From: Oscillospiraceae bacterium
Lineage (GTDB): Bacteria > Bacillota > Clostridia > Oscillospirales > Ruminococcaceae
Direction: 5' to 3'
Length of the DNA stretch: 12,074 bases
Assembly: GCA_020024175.1 (NCBI GenBank)
Contig: JAHHUB010000034.1
Coordinates: 1 to 12,074 of the forward strand
Shown here: positions 1-6,902 of the stretch, one piece after another
How positions within the stretch are numbered: position 1 is the first letter of the stretch
Layout of the letters: each line of letters opens with the position of its first letter
Translations under genes and position numbers: made by a program
Notes under the pieces: model-generated
Database searches by the model: none
Seen by the model: the letters and a program-made list of their open reading frames with translations, nothing else
What the model was told of the DNA's origin: nothing

Positions 1-154
1 AATTTGTGTCAGCTTTAAAGATAATATCTCCGCCTTTGCCGCCATCACCACCATCAGGTCCGCCTGCTGCCACAAATTTTTCTCTGTGGAAAGTTACTGC
101 ACCATTGCCTCCGTCACCTGCTTTAACTTTTATTTTTGTTAAATCAACAAACAT
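1..154 (-). CDS. obg: Obg family ribosome-assembly GTPase, N-terminal part (runs off the left edge)
   Basis: Only the first 51 codons are present; the rest lies left of position 1. The protein begins MFVDLTKIKVKAGDGGNGAV and continues with the glycine-rich stretch GGPDGGDGGKGGDI. This is the Obg-fold domain, which in this family packs type II polyproline-like helices made from glycine-rich repeats. The GTPase domain (G1 to G5 motifs) is not in view. Obg proteins bind the large ribosomal subunit and act in its late assembly and in stress signalling. The ATG at 152-154 is preceded by the Shine-Dalgarno sequence AGAAAGG (161-167). The gene follows rpmA, as it does in many bacteria, but a terminator separates the two, so it probably has its own promoter or depends on read-through. 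Identification is very secure despite truncation. Confidence 0.96.
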   Translation of the reverse strand, partial: MFVDLTKIKVKAGDGGNGAVTFHREKFVAAGGPDGGDGGKGGDIIFKADTN

Positions 155-168
155 ATTTTTCCTTTCTA

Positions 169-183
169 TCGGCATAATGCCGA
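169..183 (-). promoter_or_regulatory. Inverted repeat / hairpin in the obg 5' UTR next to the ribosome-binding site
   Basis: TCGGCAT-T-ATGCCGA is a perfect 7-1-7 inverted repeat. In RNA it can form UCGGC-AUUAU-GCCGA, a 5-bp stem with a 5-nt loop, ending one base before the Shine-Dalgarno sequence of obg. It could tune translation of obg or be an operator. There is no U-tract, so it is not a terminator. The rest of the spacer between rpmA and obg is very AT-rich; the best -10-like box is TATAGT at 203-208, but no matching -35 box is visible, so I do not call a promoter. Function is inference. Confidence 0.4.
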
Positions 184-263
184 ATAATGATTTTCTGTCT
201 TTACTATATTATTCATATAAACAATAATATATATTCCTTTTTTTAACAGAGAAAATATTCAAG

Positions 264-290
264 AAAAAAACCCCAGCGAAGAAGCTGGGG
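264..290 (-). terminator. Rho-independent terminator of the rplU-prp-rpmA operon
   Basis: On the minus strand CCCCAGC (290-284) and GCTGGGG (277-271) form a 7-bp GC-rich stem with loop TTCTTC, followed directly by seven T (270-264). It begins eight bases after the rpmA stop codon. The plus strand has only four T after the stem, so it acts mainly on minus-strand transcripts. Confidence 0.93.
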
Positions 291-298
291 GTTTTAAA

Positions 299-580
299 CT
301 AGTTAGCAGGATAAATAGAAACCTTCTTGCGGTCTTTACCCATGCGTTCGAACTTAACTTTACCCTCAACAAGAGCATAAAGGGTATCATCGGAACCAAT
401 ACCGACATTCAGTCCGGGATGGATATGTGTTCCTCTTTGACGAACTATAATGTTGCCTGCAAGAACAAATTGTCCATCAGCTTTCTTAACGCCAAGGCGC
501 TTGGATTCGGAGTCTCTGCCGTTCTTTGTAGAACCAACTCCCTTTTTATGAGCGAAAAACTGAATATTAAGATTAAGCAT
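299..580 (-). CDS. rpmA: 50S ribosomal protein bL27 (precursor with N-terminal extension)
   Basis: This 93-residue protein is bL27, whose N-terminal tail reaches towards the peptidyl-transferase centre of the large ribosomal subunit. The conserved core GVGSTKNGRDSESKRLGVK and the RQRGTHIHPGLNVG segment are both present. The first nine residues, MLNLNIQFF, precede AHKKG. In Firmicutes this extension is removed between F9 and A10 by the protease Prp, whose gene lies immediately upstream; the cleavage here is inferred from that family knowledge. The start ATG is preceded by the strong Shine-Dalgarno CGGAGGTG (595-588), which lies inside the last codons of prp. Only 4 nt separate the prp stop from this start, so translation is probably coupled. 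Transcription ends at the terminator just downstream. Confidence 0.98.
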   Translation of the reverse strand: MLNLNIQFFAHKKGVGSTKNGRDSESKRLGVKKADGQFVLAGNIIVRQRGTHIHPGLNVGIGSDDTLYALVEGKVKFERMGKDRKKVSIYPAN

Positions 581-584
581 TTAC

Positions 585-902
585 TTACACCTCCGTTATA
601 ATAACTTTAACATTTTTTCCGTAATTCTGACTGAGTAAATTAAGATGTAGGAACAGTGCTTCCATAAAGTCATAAGCTCTCTCGTCTGAATTTTGAGGCA
701 GAGATAATATTATCTCATTCTCATTTACAGCAACATCTGCATTCACACCGATAATTTCCGTAATTCCGTTAGCACACAGCTCAACAGCGGAAGTAACGGC
801 AGCACATACAATATCCCTGCCATTTTCGGCATAACCTGCATGACCGCTGATGGAAAATCCCACTTTGCGATTATTGCTGCATCGAAATTTTGCTGTAATC
901 AT
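585..902 (-). CDS. prp: Ribosomal-processing cysteine protease Prp (YsxB family)
   Basis: This 105-residue protein is Prp, the cysteine protease that removes the N-terminal extension of bL27 in Firmicutes and relatives. The family motif is present as SGHAGYAENGRDIVCAAV, with the catalytic pair H21 and C33. Length is normal for the family. It lies between rplU and rpmA, its usual position, so enzyme and substrate are made from one transcript. The ATG at 900-902 starts 6 nt after the rplU stop, and I see no Shine-Dalgarno sequence in front of it (CGCTTAACAGACC precedes the ATG). Its translation therefore probably depends on ribosomes finishing rplU, which could keep the protease below the level of its abundant substrate; that last point is inference. 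Confidence 0.95.
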   Translation of the reverse strand: MITAKFRCSNNRKVGFSISGHAGYAENGRDIVCAAVTSAVELCANGITEIIGVNADVAVNENEIILSLPQNSDERAYDFMEALFLHLNLLSQNYGKNVKVIITEV

Positions 903-908
903 GGTCTG

Positions 909-1220
909 TTAAGCGTTGATAGATGTGATTTCTACCTTTGTATATGGTTGTCTGTGACCCATTTTACGCTTGGAGTCCTTCTTAGGACGGTAGGTAAATA
1001 CTGTAATCTTCTTTGCTTTACCGTTCTTGATTGCTTTTGCAACAACTTTAGCACCTTCAACAATAGGAGCACCTATTTTGAGGTCGCCTTCGTTGCCAAC
1101 TGCGATAACCTTATCGAATACAACTTCAGAATCTGCTTCTACAGGAAGTTTTTCGATGAAGAGTGTATCGCCTTCTTGAACACGGTATTGCTTTCCACCT
1201 GTTTCAATAATTGCGTACAT
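909..1220 (-). CDS. rplU: 50S ribosomal protein bL21
   Basis: This 103-residue protein is bL21, an rRNA-binding protein of the large subunit. It begins MYAIIETGGKQYRVQEGD, the family signature, and contains the C-terminal stretch KKITVFTYRPKKDSKRKMGH followed by RQPYTKVEI. I chose the ATG at 1218-1220. The reading frame stays open to 1295, but the upstream codons encode part of the structured leader RNA and do not match any bL21. AGGTG lies 7 nt upstream of the chosen start. It is the first gene of an operon with prp and rpmA, driven by the promoter at 1308-1336, and is likely under feedback control through the leader. Confidence 0.97.
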   Translation of the reverse strand: MYAIIETGGKQYRVQEGDTLFIEKLPVEADSEVVFDKVIAVGNEGDLKIGAPIVEGAKVVAKAIKNGKAKKITVFTYRPKKDSKRKMGHRQPYTKVEITSINA

Positions 1221-1300
1221 TTTAAGGCACCTGCCTCTTTCTATAATCTCGCTGTTGTCCGGGCGGCGAAAATCGCACTTAAATGCCTGCAACATGCGGC
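1221..1300 (-). ncRNA. Structured rplU 5' leader, candidate L21 leader
   Basis: The stretch between the predicted transcription start and rplU is about 80 nt, unusually GC-rich for this genome, and folds well by eye. CGC-A-UGUUG (1298-1290) pairs with CAACAGCG (1257-1250), giving 8 bp with one bulged A. Inside it GCGA-UUU-UCGC (1276-1266) forms a hairpin. Close to the start codon AGGC-AGGU-GCCU can form a small hairpin that presents the Shine-Dalgarno AGGU in its loop. AGGCA (1288-1284) could instead pair with the UGCCU near the start, giving a competing fold. Firmicute rplU operons are known to carry an 'L21 leader' RNA thought to allow autoregulation by bL21. Position and size fit; I could not run the covariance model. 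Confidence 0.6.
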
Positions 1301-1307
1301 AATGATA

Positions 1308-1336
1308 ATATTAGCATATTGTATAGTATTTGTCAA
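1308..1336 (-). promoter_or_regulatory. Sigma-A promoter of rplU-prp-rpmA
   Basis: Minus-strand TTGACA (1336-1331), a 17-bp spacer, then TAATAT (1313-1308). A TG one base before the -10 gives an extended -10 element. The predicted start of transcription is near 1300, exactly where the structured leader begins. AT-rich sequence lies upstream and may help polymerase binding. Confidence 0.85.
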
Positions 1337-1501
1337 CTATTTTACACAATATAAATTAAATTATTGTTTTAATTAAGCATATCAGGTTTTATTTTTGAAT
1401 GTGTTTATAAAAATGCACAAAGTTATGTTTACCTGAATAAACTTTTGCATTAATTAAAATGGATATTCAGTTTAATTTATACTGTAAATCATTTATTTAT
1501 C

Positions 1502-1536
1502 AAAAACGGCGTTTAACCATAAAAGTTAAACGCCGT
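1502..1536 (-). terminator. Rho-independent terminator after ispH-rpsA
   Basis: On the minus strand ACGGCGTTTAAC (1536-1525) and GTTAAACGCCGT (1517-1506) form a perfect 12-bp stem with a 7-nt loop, followed by a T-tract (1506-1502). It starts 23 nt after the stop codon of the IspH-S1 fusion and ends the five-gene operon. The roughly 165 bases between it and the rplU promoter are AT-rich and hold no gene that I can support. Confidence 0.92.
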
Positions 1537-1559
1537 ATGCTAAACTGTTTCAAGTTTAA

Positions 1560-3512
1560 TTATTCAGCATCTTCTGCTGTTTCTTCTGTTTCTTCGTTAG
1601 CAAGCAAAGCCTTTATGGAGAGAGAAATTCTCTTAGCATCCAAGTCAATTTCTGTAATCTTAGCTTCAACTTCCTGACCTATCTTCAAAACATCGGATGG
1701 CTTTTCAATTCTTTCGTTTGCAATTTGGCTTATGTGGATAAGACCATCAACCCCTGGAAGAATTTGAGCAAATGCACCAAATGCTGTCATGGAAACAATC
1801 TTAACCTTTGCAACTGTTCCTACAGGATATTGGTTCTTAATAATTTCCCATGGATTATCTTCTGTTTTCTTGTAACCAAGAGAGATTTTCTTCTTAGCTT
1901 CGTCAAGATCCTTAATGTAAACTTCTACTACATCGCCAACCTTAACAACTTGAGATGGGTGCTTAATCTTTGTCCAGCTAAGTTCTGAAATGTGAATCAT
2001 GCCGTCAACTCCGCCCAAGTCAACAAATGCACCGAAGTCTGTAAGGGACTTAACTGTGCCTGTGAATTTTTGACCAACTTCAATATTTGACCAGAATTTT
2101 TCTTCAACAGCTTTTCTTTCTTCTTTGAGAACTTCTCTTACAGAACCAACTGCACGACGGCGTTGTCTGTTAATTTCAAGAATTTTAAATCTTACTGTTT
2201 GTTTGATGAATGGTGTAAGATCGTCAACTCTGTTCAAAGAAATGTGGGAAATCGGAATAAATACCTTTACACCGTTTGTAATAGCCAAAACTCCGCCCTT
2301 AACAGCTTCTGTAATAACGCCTTCAAGAATTTCTCCGGATTCAGAAGCTTCAACAATTTTTTCAAAGCCTGCCTGTGCATCCAAACGCTTTTTGGAAAGT
2401 GTTACAACACCTTCACCATCGTTTACTCTCAAAACGAGAAGTTTAAGTTCATCGCCTTTTTTTACAAGATCTTCAATTCTTGCTGTAGGATCATCTGTAA
2501 GTTCATCAAGTACAACATAGCCGGTGTGTTTAGTACCGATGTCAACAGTTATTTCGTTAGGTGCTATGCTTGTAACTTTACCTGTTACTATATCTCCATT
2601 ATGTATTGGTTTCAAGGAGTCGGATTGTTCCAACATCTCCTCGAATGATAGATTTTCGTTTTGATTCATTTCGTTCATCTTGTTTCGTACCTCCTTAATT
2701 ATCCACGACGGAGTGGAAGCTCCTGCGGTAATGCCAACATTAACTGCGCCTACAAAATCTTTCTTATCCAACTCATCTGCACTCTCAATTAAAATGGTTT
2801 TGCATTTACTGCTGCACACATCTCTCAACTTTGCAGTATTAGAACTGTGTTTTCCTCCGACAACTATCATAATATTTGATGCTGCCGCCAGTTGGGATGC
2901 TTCTTTTTGTCTCTCTGCCGTAGCATTACATATTGTATCAAAAATTAATGCGTTTGTACACACCTTTTTTACGATTTTTTTGCATTTTTCCCATTCTTCT
3001 AAATTAAAAGTTGTTTGCGCCACTAATATGACTTGTTTTTTGTTCAATTTCACTATATTATCAAGATTATCTATCAAAAAATCTTCGTTAATAAATGAAA
3101 CATATTCACCTTTCCAAAAGCCTAAAATACCTTTTACTTCGGGATGTTCGGAATTTCCCGCTATTAAAAGCAATGTATTTCCATCATTATGGTCATATAC
3201 AATTTTGTGGATTTTTGCCACAAATGGACAGGTAGCATCTATGTACTTTATATTTTTTTCGTTAAAATAATCGTAAACTTCTTTTCCCACTCCGTGAGAA
3301 CGGATTATAACAGTAGCACCATCGGGAATATCTTCTTTTTTATCCACAGGACTTATACCTTTTTTTGCTAAATCATTTATAAAATCGGTATTATGGATAA
3401 GTTCACCCAAAGTAACTGCTTTTTTTTCTAAATCAAGTGCCTTGTATGTCATTTCCACAGCCCTGTTTACTCCAAAGCAAAATCCCGCTGTTTTACAAAT
3501 TTTAATGTTCAT
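1560..3512 (-). CDS. ispH: IspH-ribosomal protein S1 fusion (HMBPP reductase / 30S S1)
   Basis: This 650-residue fusion joins two proteins. Residues 1 to about 282 are IspH, the 4Fe-4S enzyme that reduces HMBPP to IPP and DMAPP in the last step of the MEP isoprenoid pathway. The three cluster cysteines are C12 (AGFCFGV), C95 (ATCPFV) and C195 (ICNATAERQ); the substrate-site residues H40, H123, E125 and T167 are also visible. Residues about 306-376, 393-459, 480-549 and 565-635 are four S1 RNA-binding domains, and the tail is acidic. Such fusions are typical of Clostridia; bacterial S1 helps place mRNA on the 30S subunit. I chose the ATG at 3510-3512, with GGAGTG 10 nt upstream, because it puts the first cysteine at the normal place; a TTG six codons earlier is unlikely. 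It overlaps plsC by 11 nt. No stop or frameshift breaks the fusion. Confidence 0.97.
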   Translation of the reverse strand: MNIKICKTAGFCFGVNRAVEMTYKALDLEKKAVTLGELIHNTDFINDLAKKGISPVDKKEDIPDGATVIIRSHGVGKEVYDYFNEKNIKYIDATCPFVAKIHKIVYDHNDGNTLLLIAGNSEHPEVKGILGFWKGEYVSFINEDFLIDNLDNIVKLNKKQVILVAQTTFNLEEWEKCKKIVKKVCTNALIFDTICNATAERQKEASQLAAASNIMIVVGGKHSSNTAKLRDVCSSKCKTILIESADELDKKDFVGAVNVGITAGASTPSWIIKEVRNKMNEMNQNENLSFEEMLEQSDSLKPIHNGDIVTGKVTSIAPNEITVDIGTKHTGYVVLDELTDDPTARIEDLVKKGDELKLLVLRVNDGEGVVTLSKKRLDAQAGFEKIVEASESGEILEGVITEAVKGGVLAITNGVKVFIPISHISLNRVDDLTPFIKQTVRFKILEINRQRRRAVGSVREVLKEERKAVEEKFWSNIEVGQKFTGTVKSLTDFGAFVDLGGVDGMIHISELSWTKIKHPSQVVKVGDVVEVYIKDLDEAKKKISLGYKKTEDNPWEIIKNQYPVGTVAKVKIVSMTAFGAFAQILPGVDGLIHISQIANERIEKPSDVLKIGQEVEAKITEIDLDAKRISLSIKALLANEETEETAEDAE

Positions 3513-4110
3513 TTTCACTTGACACTCCAATCAGAGAAAGCACACTTCCAAACATGATTTTAGTTGCAGTTTTAAGTTCTCTGGCATTTTGTTCTTCTGT
3601 AAAACCCAGTTTTTCATGAGGAATAACACTTCCGAATTTTACAGAAACTTTGGAGCGGAATTTTCCTTTGTTTTCATAGATAATTCCACAGGGCAGCACA
3701 TCCGCACAGGTCATCTTTGCCACCAAAGATGCACCCGATTTGGGTCTTAGAGGATTTCCGTCCTTAGAGCGGGTGCCTTCCGGAAAAATCCCTACAATTT
3801 TGCTTTCTGCAATAAGTTTTACGGAATTGTCAATGGCAGAAGTATCTCCTGTGCCTCTTTCCACCGGGTATGCATTTACATGTCTGAAAATAAATGCCAA
3901 AAACGGATTTGTAAAAAGTTCCGCTTTTGCCATATAGTGAATTGGTTCTTTTACACCTCCGGCTAAAATAATAGGGTCTAAATTTGACAGGTGGTTGCAG
4001 ATAAGAATATAACCTCCTCCATTTGGCACATTCTCACTGCCTGTGTATTCAATTTTATACCATATTCTGAATGCAAACATACAAATTGCTTTACAGATAT
4101 TATAAAACAT
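3502..4110 (-). CDS. plsC: Lysophospholipid acyltransferase, PlsC family
   Basis: This 202-residue protein is a PlsC-type 1-acyl-sn-glycerol-3-phosphate acyltransferase, which adds the second acyl chain to make phosphatidic acid at the inner face of the membrane. The catalytic NHxxxxD box is NHLSNLD (H40, D45) and the phosphate-binding box is FPEGTRS (109-115), followed by KSGAS (124-128). The N-terminus is hydrophobic and basic, consistent with membrane association rather than a cleaved signal. Size is usual for the short clostridial members. The ATG is preceded by AGGAGAG about 10 nt upstream. It overlaps the end of cmk by 11 nt and the start of ispH-rpsA by 11 nt, indicating translational coupling. 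Exact acyl-acceptor specificity cannot be read from the sequence. Confidence 0.93.
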   Translation of the reverse strand: MFYNICKAICMFAFRIWYKIEYTGSENVPNGGGYILICNHLSNLDPIILAGGVKEPIHYMAKAELFTNPFLAFIFRHVNAYPVERGTGDTSAIDNSVKLIAESKIVGIFPEGTRSKDGNPLRPKSGASLVAKMTCADVLPCGIIYENKGKFRSKVSVKFGSVIPHEKLGFTEEQNARELKTATKIMFGSVLSLIGVSSENEH

Positions 4111-4774
4111 TTTCAGTCTTCTCTCCTATAATACTAATAATTTTATCAACGGTTTCCTGCTGAGTAAGATTTGAAGAATCAACCAAAACCGCATCATCTG
4201 CCTGTTTAAGAGGTGCTATTGGGCGGTTAGTATCATTTTCATCTCTTTTAATAAGGTCAGCTTTTACTTCTTCATAAGTGGTTTTCATGCCTTTTTCAAT
4301 AAGTTCCTTGTATCTTCTTTGAGCTCTGATGTCAGGAGAAGCTGTCAGGAATATCTTAACATCGGCATTTGGCAAAATAACTGTACCTATATCTCTGCCA
4401 TCCATAATAATATTGTTTTTTTGAGCAAACCCTCTTTGCACATCCAAAAGAAATTCTCTTACCTCTTTTATTGCAGAAACATTTGATGCTGCCATAGACA
4501 TTTCGGGTAATCTTATATCATGGGACACATCTTCACCGTTTAAATATATTTTTTGTTCTCCGTCTATATATTTTAAATCCAAAGAAACTTCTTTAAGCTT
4601 TGGGGACACTGAATTTCCGTCTTTGGTATCAATGCCTTGTCTGTACATATAAAGTCCGATAGCTCTGTACATAGCTCCGGTATCAACATAAATATAACCT
4701 TTTTGTCCTGCTATTTCTTTAGCGATGGTGCTTTTTCCCGCACCTGAGGGTCCGTCTATTGCTATTGAAATCAT
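4100..4774 (-). CDS. cmk: Cytidylate kinase
   Basis: This 224-residue enzyme phosphorylates CMP and dCMP with ATP, recycling nucleotides for RNA, DNA and CDP-lipid synthesis. The P-loop is GPSGAGKS (8-15), followed by DTGAMYR (31-37), DGRDIGT (125-131) and the lid/base motif RDENDTNR (177-184) with APL. Length matches type I bacterial CMP kinases. The ATG shares its A with the TAA stop of the flavoprotein gene upstream (TAATG), and the end overlaps plsC by 11 nt. The group cmk, plsC, ispH-rpsA is a recurring clostridial arrangement, and cmk next to the S1 gene is common across bacteria. Confidence 0.97.
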   Translation of the reverse strand: MISIAIDGPSGAGKSTIAKEIAGQKGYIYVDTGAMYRAIGLYMYRQGIDTKDGNSVSPKLKEVSLDLKYIDGEQKIYLNGEDVSHDIRLPEMSMAASNVSAIKEVREFLLDVQRGFAQKNNIIMDGRDIGTVILPNADVKIFLTASPDIRAQRRYKELIEKGMKTTYEEVKADLIKRDENDTNRPIAPLKQADDAVLVDSSNLTQQETVDKIISIIGEKTENVL

Positions 4775-6024
4775 TAAAACACTTCCTCACTGTTAATTAT
4801 ACTTTGTGCTGCCAAATATGCGGTGGAAAATGCCACTTGAAGATTAAATCCCCCTGTATATGCGTCCACATCTATAACTTCTCCTGCAAAATAAAGACCT
4901 TTTGTAAGCTTTGACTCCATAGTCTTGGGGTTTATTTCTTTTACATTGACTCCCCCTGCTGTAACAATGGCTTCATCAATACTTCTTAAAGCTGTTGGGG
5001 TAACTTTAAATCCTTTTATAATTTCACACAGATTTTGTCTTTGTTCCTTGGTAATTTGATTTACTTTGCACTCAAAAGGTATTCCGCTTAATTTGATTAT
5101 TACAGGAATCATCTTTCTGGGCAGTAAATCTCCCAAACTGTTGGCAAAATCCTTGTTTATGTTGTTGTCAAAATCTCTTAACAGTCTTTTGTCAAGCTGT
5201 TCCATAGTAAGTCCCGGTTTTAAGTCTATCTTAAATGTGTAATCATCTATATTACCTTTCATATGGGCAGATGCACTCAATACCAAAGGCCCTGATATAC
5301 CGAAATGTGTAAAAAGCATTTCACCCAGTTCTGAATAAACCGGTTTTTTCTTTTTGACATTATAAAGTGAAAGAGTTACATTTTTCAGAGAAAGCCCCAT
5401 CATATCACGGCAGTAATCTTCTTTTGACACTACGGGAACCAATGAGGGTTTAGGCTCCACAATGCTGTGTCCTGCCTGTTTTGCCAGTTTGTAGCCATCT
5501 CCTGTGGAACCGGTCTGGGGATAACTTTTTCCCCCTGTGGCAATCAAAACATTTTTTCCGTGAACCTCTCCAACCTTTTCAAGAACTGCTCCTGTAACTT
5601 TGCCATCATCTAAAATAAGTCCTATACAGTTTTCGTTGTATCTGTCGATATTTCTGCCCTTAGCAAAATTATCCAAAGCATCCACAATATCCACTGATTT
5701 GTCAGAAACAGGAAAAACCCGATTTCCCCTCTCGGTTTTAAGCGGCACACCCAAATCTTCAAAGAAATTCATAGTATCCTGTGAGGTGAACCCGTTTATG
5801 GCACTGTACATAAATCTGCCGTTTGTATTTACGGATTTTATAAAATCATCGGGACTGCAGTCGTTTGTAACATTGCATCTGCCTTTTCCTGTTATCATAA
5901 GTTTTCTTCCCGGCCTTGGATTTTTCTCAATCAAAGCAACTGTTTTGTTTGATTTTGCAGCCAATCCTGCCGCCATAAGTCCGGCTGCACCTGCTCCTAT
6001 TACTATTAAATCATAATTTTTCAT
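4774..6024 (-). CDS. FAD-dependent oxidoreductase, HI0933/YhiN family
   Basis: This 416-residue flavoprotein begins MKNYDLIVIGAGAAGL, with the Rossmann dinucleotide motif G10-A-G12-A-A-G15 and the ribose-binding E33. The family signature GRKLMITGKGRCNVTN follows (39-54), and the C-terminal FAD-contact region reads GLYFAGEVIDVD, then YTGGFNLQVAFSTAYLA (about 376-405). Members are annotated variously as aminoacetone oxidase-like or BaiN; the BaiN name comes from a bile-acid reductase, and this sequence alone does not justify that function. The true substrate is unknown. I chose the ATG at 6022-6024, because the motif must start near the N-terminus; upstream in-frame codons lie within the regulator gene. 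CGGAGGAC lies about 11 nt upstream, a rather long spacing. The start overlaps the rpiR-like gene by 14 nt. Housekeeping co-occurrence with cmk and ispH-rpsA is common in Clostridia. Confidence 0.9.
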   Translation of the reverse strand: MKNYDLIVIGAGAAGLMAAGLAAKSNKTVALIEKNPRPGRKLMITGKGRCNVTNDCSPDDFIKSVNTNGRFMYSAINGFTSQDTMNFFEDLGVPLKTERGNRVFPVSDKSVDIVDALDNFAKGRNIDRYNENCIGLILDDGKVTGAVLEKVGEVHGKNVLIATGGKSYPQTGSTGDGYKLAKQAGHSIVEPKPSLVPVVSKEDYCRDMMGLSLKNVTLSLYNVKKKKPVYSELGEMLFTHFGISGPLVLSASAHMKGNIDDYTFKIDLKPGLTMEQLDKRLLRDFDNNINKDFANSLGDLLPRKMIPVIIKLSGIPFECKVNQITKEQRQNLCEIIKGFKVTPTALRSIDEAIVTAGGVNVKEINPKTMESKLTKGLYFAGEVIDVDAYTGGFNLQVAFSTAYLAAQSIINSEEVF

Positions 6025-6895
6025 CGGATATATCGTCCTCCGCTTTTTCAAAAACTTCGTATTCATCCCAAATTTTCTCAAGTTTTGAGTAGATTTGTTT
6101 TATCTGCTCTTTCTTTCTTATTCCTATAGCTGCCAAAAGAGAGTTTACAATGCTAAGAGGTGCCACCAATGAATCAGCAAAGGAATTCATATCATTTCTT
6201 GCTAAAAGTGCATAGTCGGCATTTTCTGCTATGGGTGAATTTTTCATATCAGTAAGTGCTATAACTTTTGCACCGTTTTCCTTGGCATAGTTTATGGCTT
6301 TTATGGTTTTTTTTGAATATCTGGGAAAACTTATACCCAACAGAACATCTTTTTCATTTATTCTGAAAATTTGTTCAAACATCTCACTGGTGCTGGATGT
6401 ATTTACAAATTTTACATTGTCAAATATGTGATTAAAATAAAAATAAGCAAATTGAGCTACTGCCGCAGAAGAACGGCCTCCGATAATGTATATGTGGTCA
6501 GCCTGTATCAATGATTCTACAGTGCCATAAAAATCCTCACGGGAAACTTCTTCCGCTGTGGTACGAAGTCTTTCTATATCCTGGCTGATAACTCCCGCAA
6601 GTATATCATCACCCAATTTATAATTGCCTGCCATATCCATTCTTTGAACAGTGGTTAATCTGTTTTTTATAAGTTCTTCCAATGCCTGCTGAAGATGTGG
6701 ATAACCGTCATATCCCAAAGCTACAGCAAAACGCACCACAGTAGATTCACTGACACCCACTTCCGACCCCAAAACTGAGGCAGTCATAAACGCCGCTTTG
6801 TCGTAATGATGGAGGATATATTTGGCAATAGCCTTTTGACCTTTTGAAAAATCAGACATTTCTTTTTTTATAAGCTCCAGCAAATCCTCTTTCAA
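6011..6895 (-). CDS. MurR/RpiR family transcriptional regulator (HTH + SIS domain)
   Basis: This 294-residue regulator has an N-terminal RpiR-type helix-turn-helix domain (about 1-77, with SKGQKAIAKYIL and the recognition segment VGVSESTVVRFAVALGY) and a C-terminal SIS domain (about 125-265). The SIS part includes YIIGGRSSAAVAQ, FVNTSSTSE and LLGISFPRYSKKT, the usual phosphosugar-binding layout. Family members sense sugar phosphates such as MurNAc-6-phosphate or glucosamine-6-phosphate. The start codon is TTG at 6893-6895, supported by GAGGTGG 7 nt upstream and by the normal position of the HTH; the ATG 5 nt upstream is out of frame. It is the first gene of the operon with the flavoprotein, cmk, plsC and ispH-rpsA and overlaps the next gene by 14 nt. 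No sugar catabolic gene is nearby, so its ligand and targets are unknown. Confidence 0.92.
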   Translation of the reverse strand: MKEDLLELIKKEMSDFSKGQKAIAKYILHHYDKAAFMTASVLGSEVGVSESTVVRFAVALGYDGYPHLQQALEELIKNRLTTVQRMDMAGNYKLGDDILAGVISQDIERLRTTAEEVSREDFYGTVESLIQADHIYIIGGRSSAAVAQFAYFYFNHIFDNVKFVNTSSTSEMFEQIFRINEKDVLLGISFPRYSKKTIKAINYAKENGAKVIALTDMKNSPIAENADYALLARNDMNSFADSLVAPLSIVNSLLAAIGIRKKEQIKQIYSKLEKIWDEYEVFEKAEDDISDEKL

Positions 6896-6902
6896 TACAT
6901 TT

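Noticed and set aside
1221..1295. Extended rplU start 25 codons upstream
   Set aside because: The extra codons lie in the structured leader and match no bL21 N-terminus; MYAIIETGGKQYRV is the conserved start.
840..1376. Plus-strand open frame of 178 codons
   Set aside because: It lies opposite rplU, its leader and prp, has cysteine/phenylalanine-rich composition typical of antisense frames, and has no ribosome-binding site or known motif.
1381..1437. Inverted repeat TCAGGT...ACCTGA upstream of rplU
   Set aside because: The arms are only six bases and about 43 bases apart in AT-rich DNA, so chance is a sufficient explanation.
2680..3270. Plus-strand open frame of 196 codons
   Set aside because: It is the shadow of the IspH domain, whose catalytic cysteines are on the minus strand.
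3513..3530. TTG start for IspH-S1 six codons upstream
   Set aside because: It would overlap its own Shine-Dalgarno GGAGTG, and the internal ATG places the first cysteine at residue 12 as in E. coli IspH.
6025..6081. Extended start of the flavoprotein, 19 codons upstream
   Set aside because: It would lie wholly within the regulator gene and put the FAD motif 19 residues too far in; the ATG at 6022-6024 matches the family.
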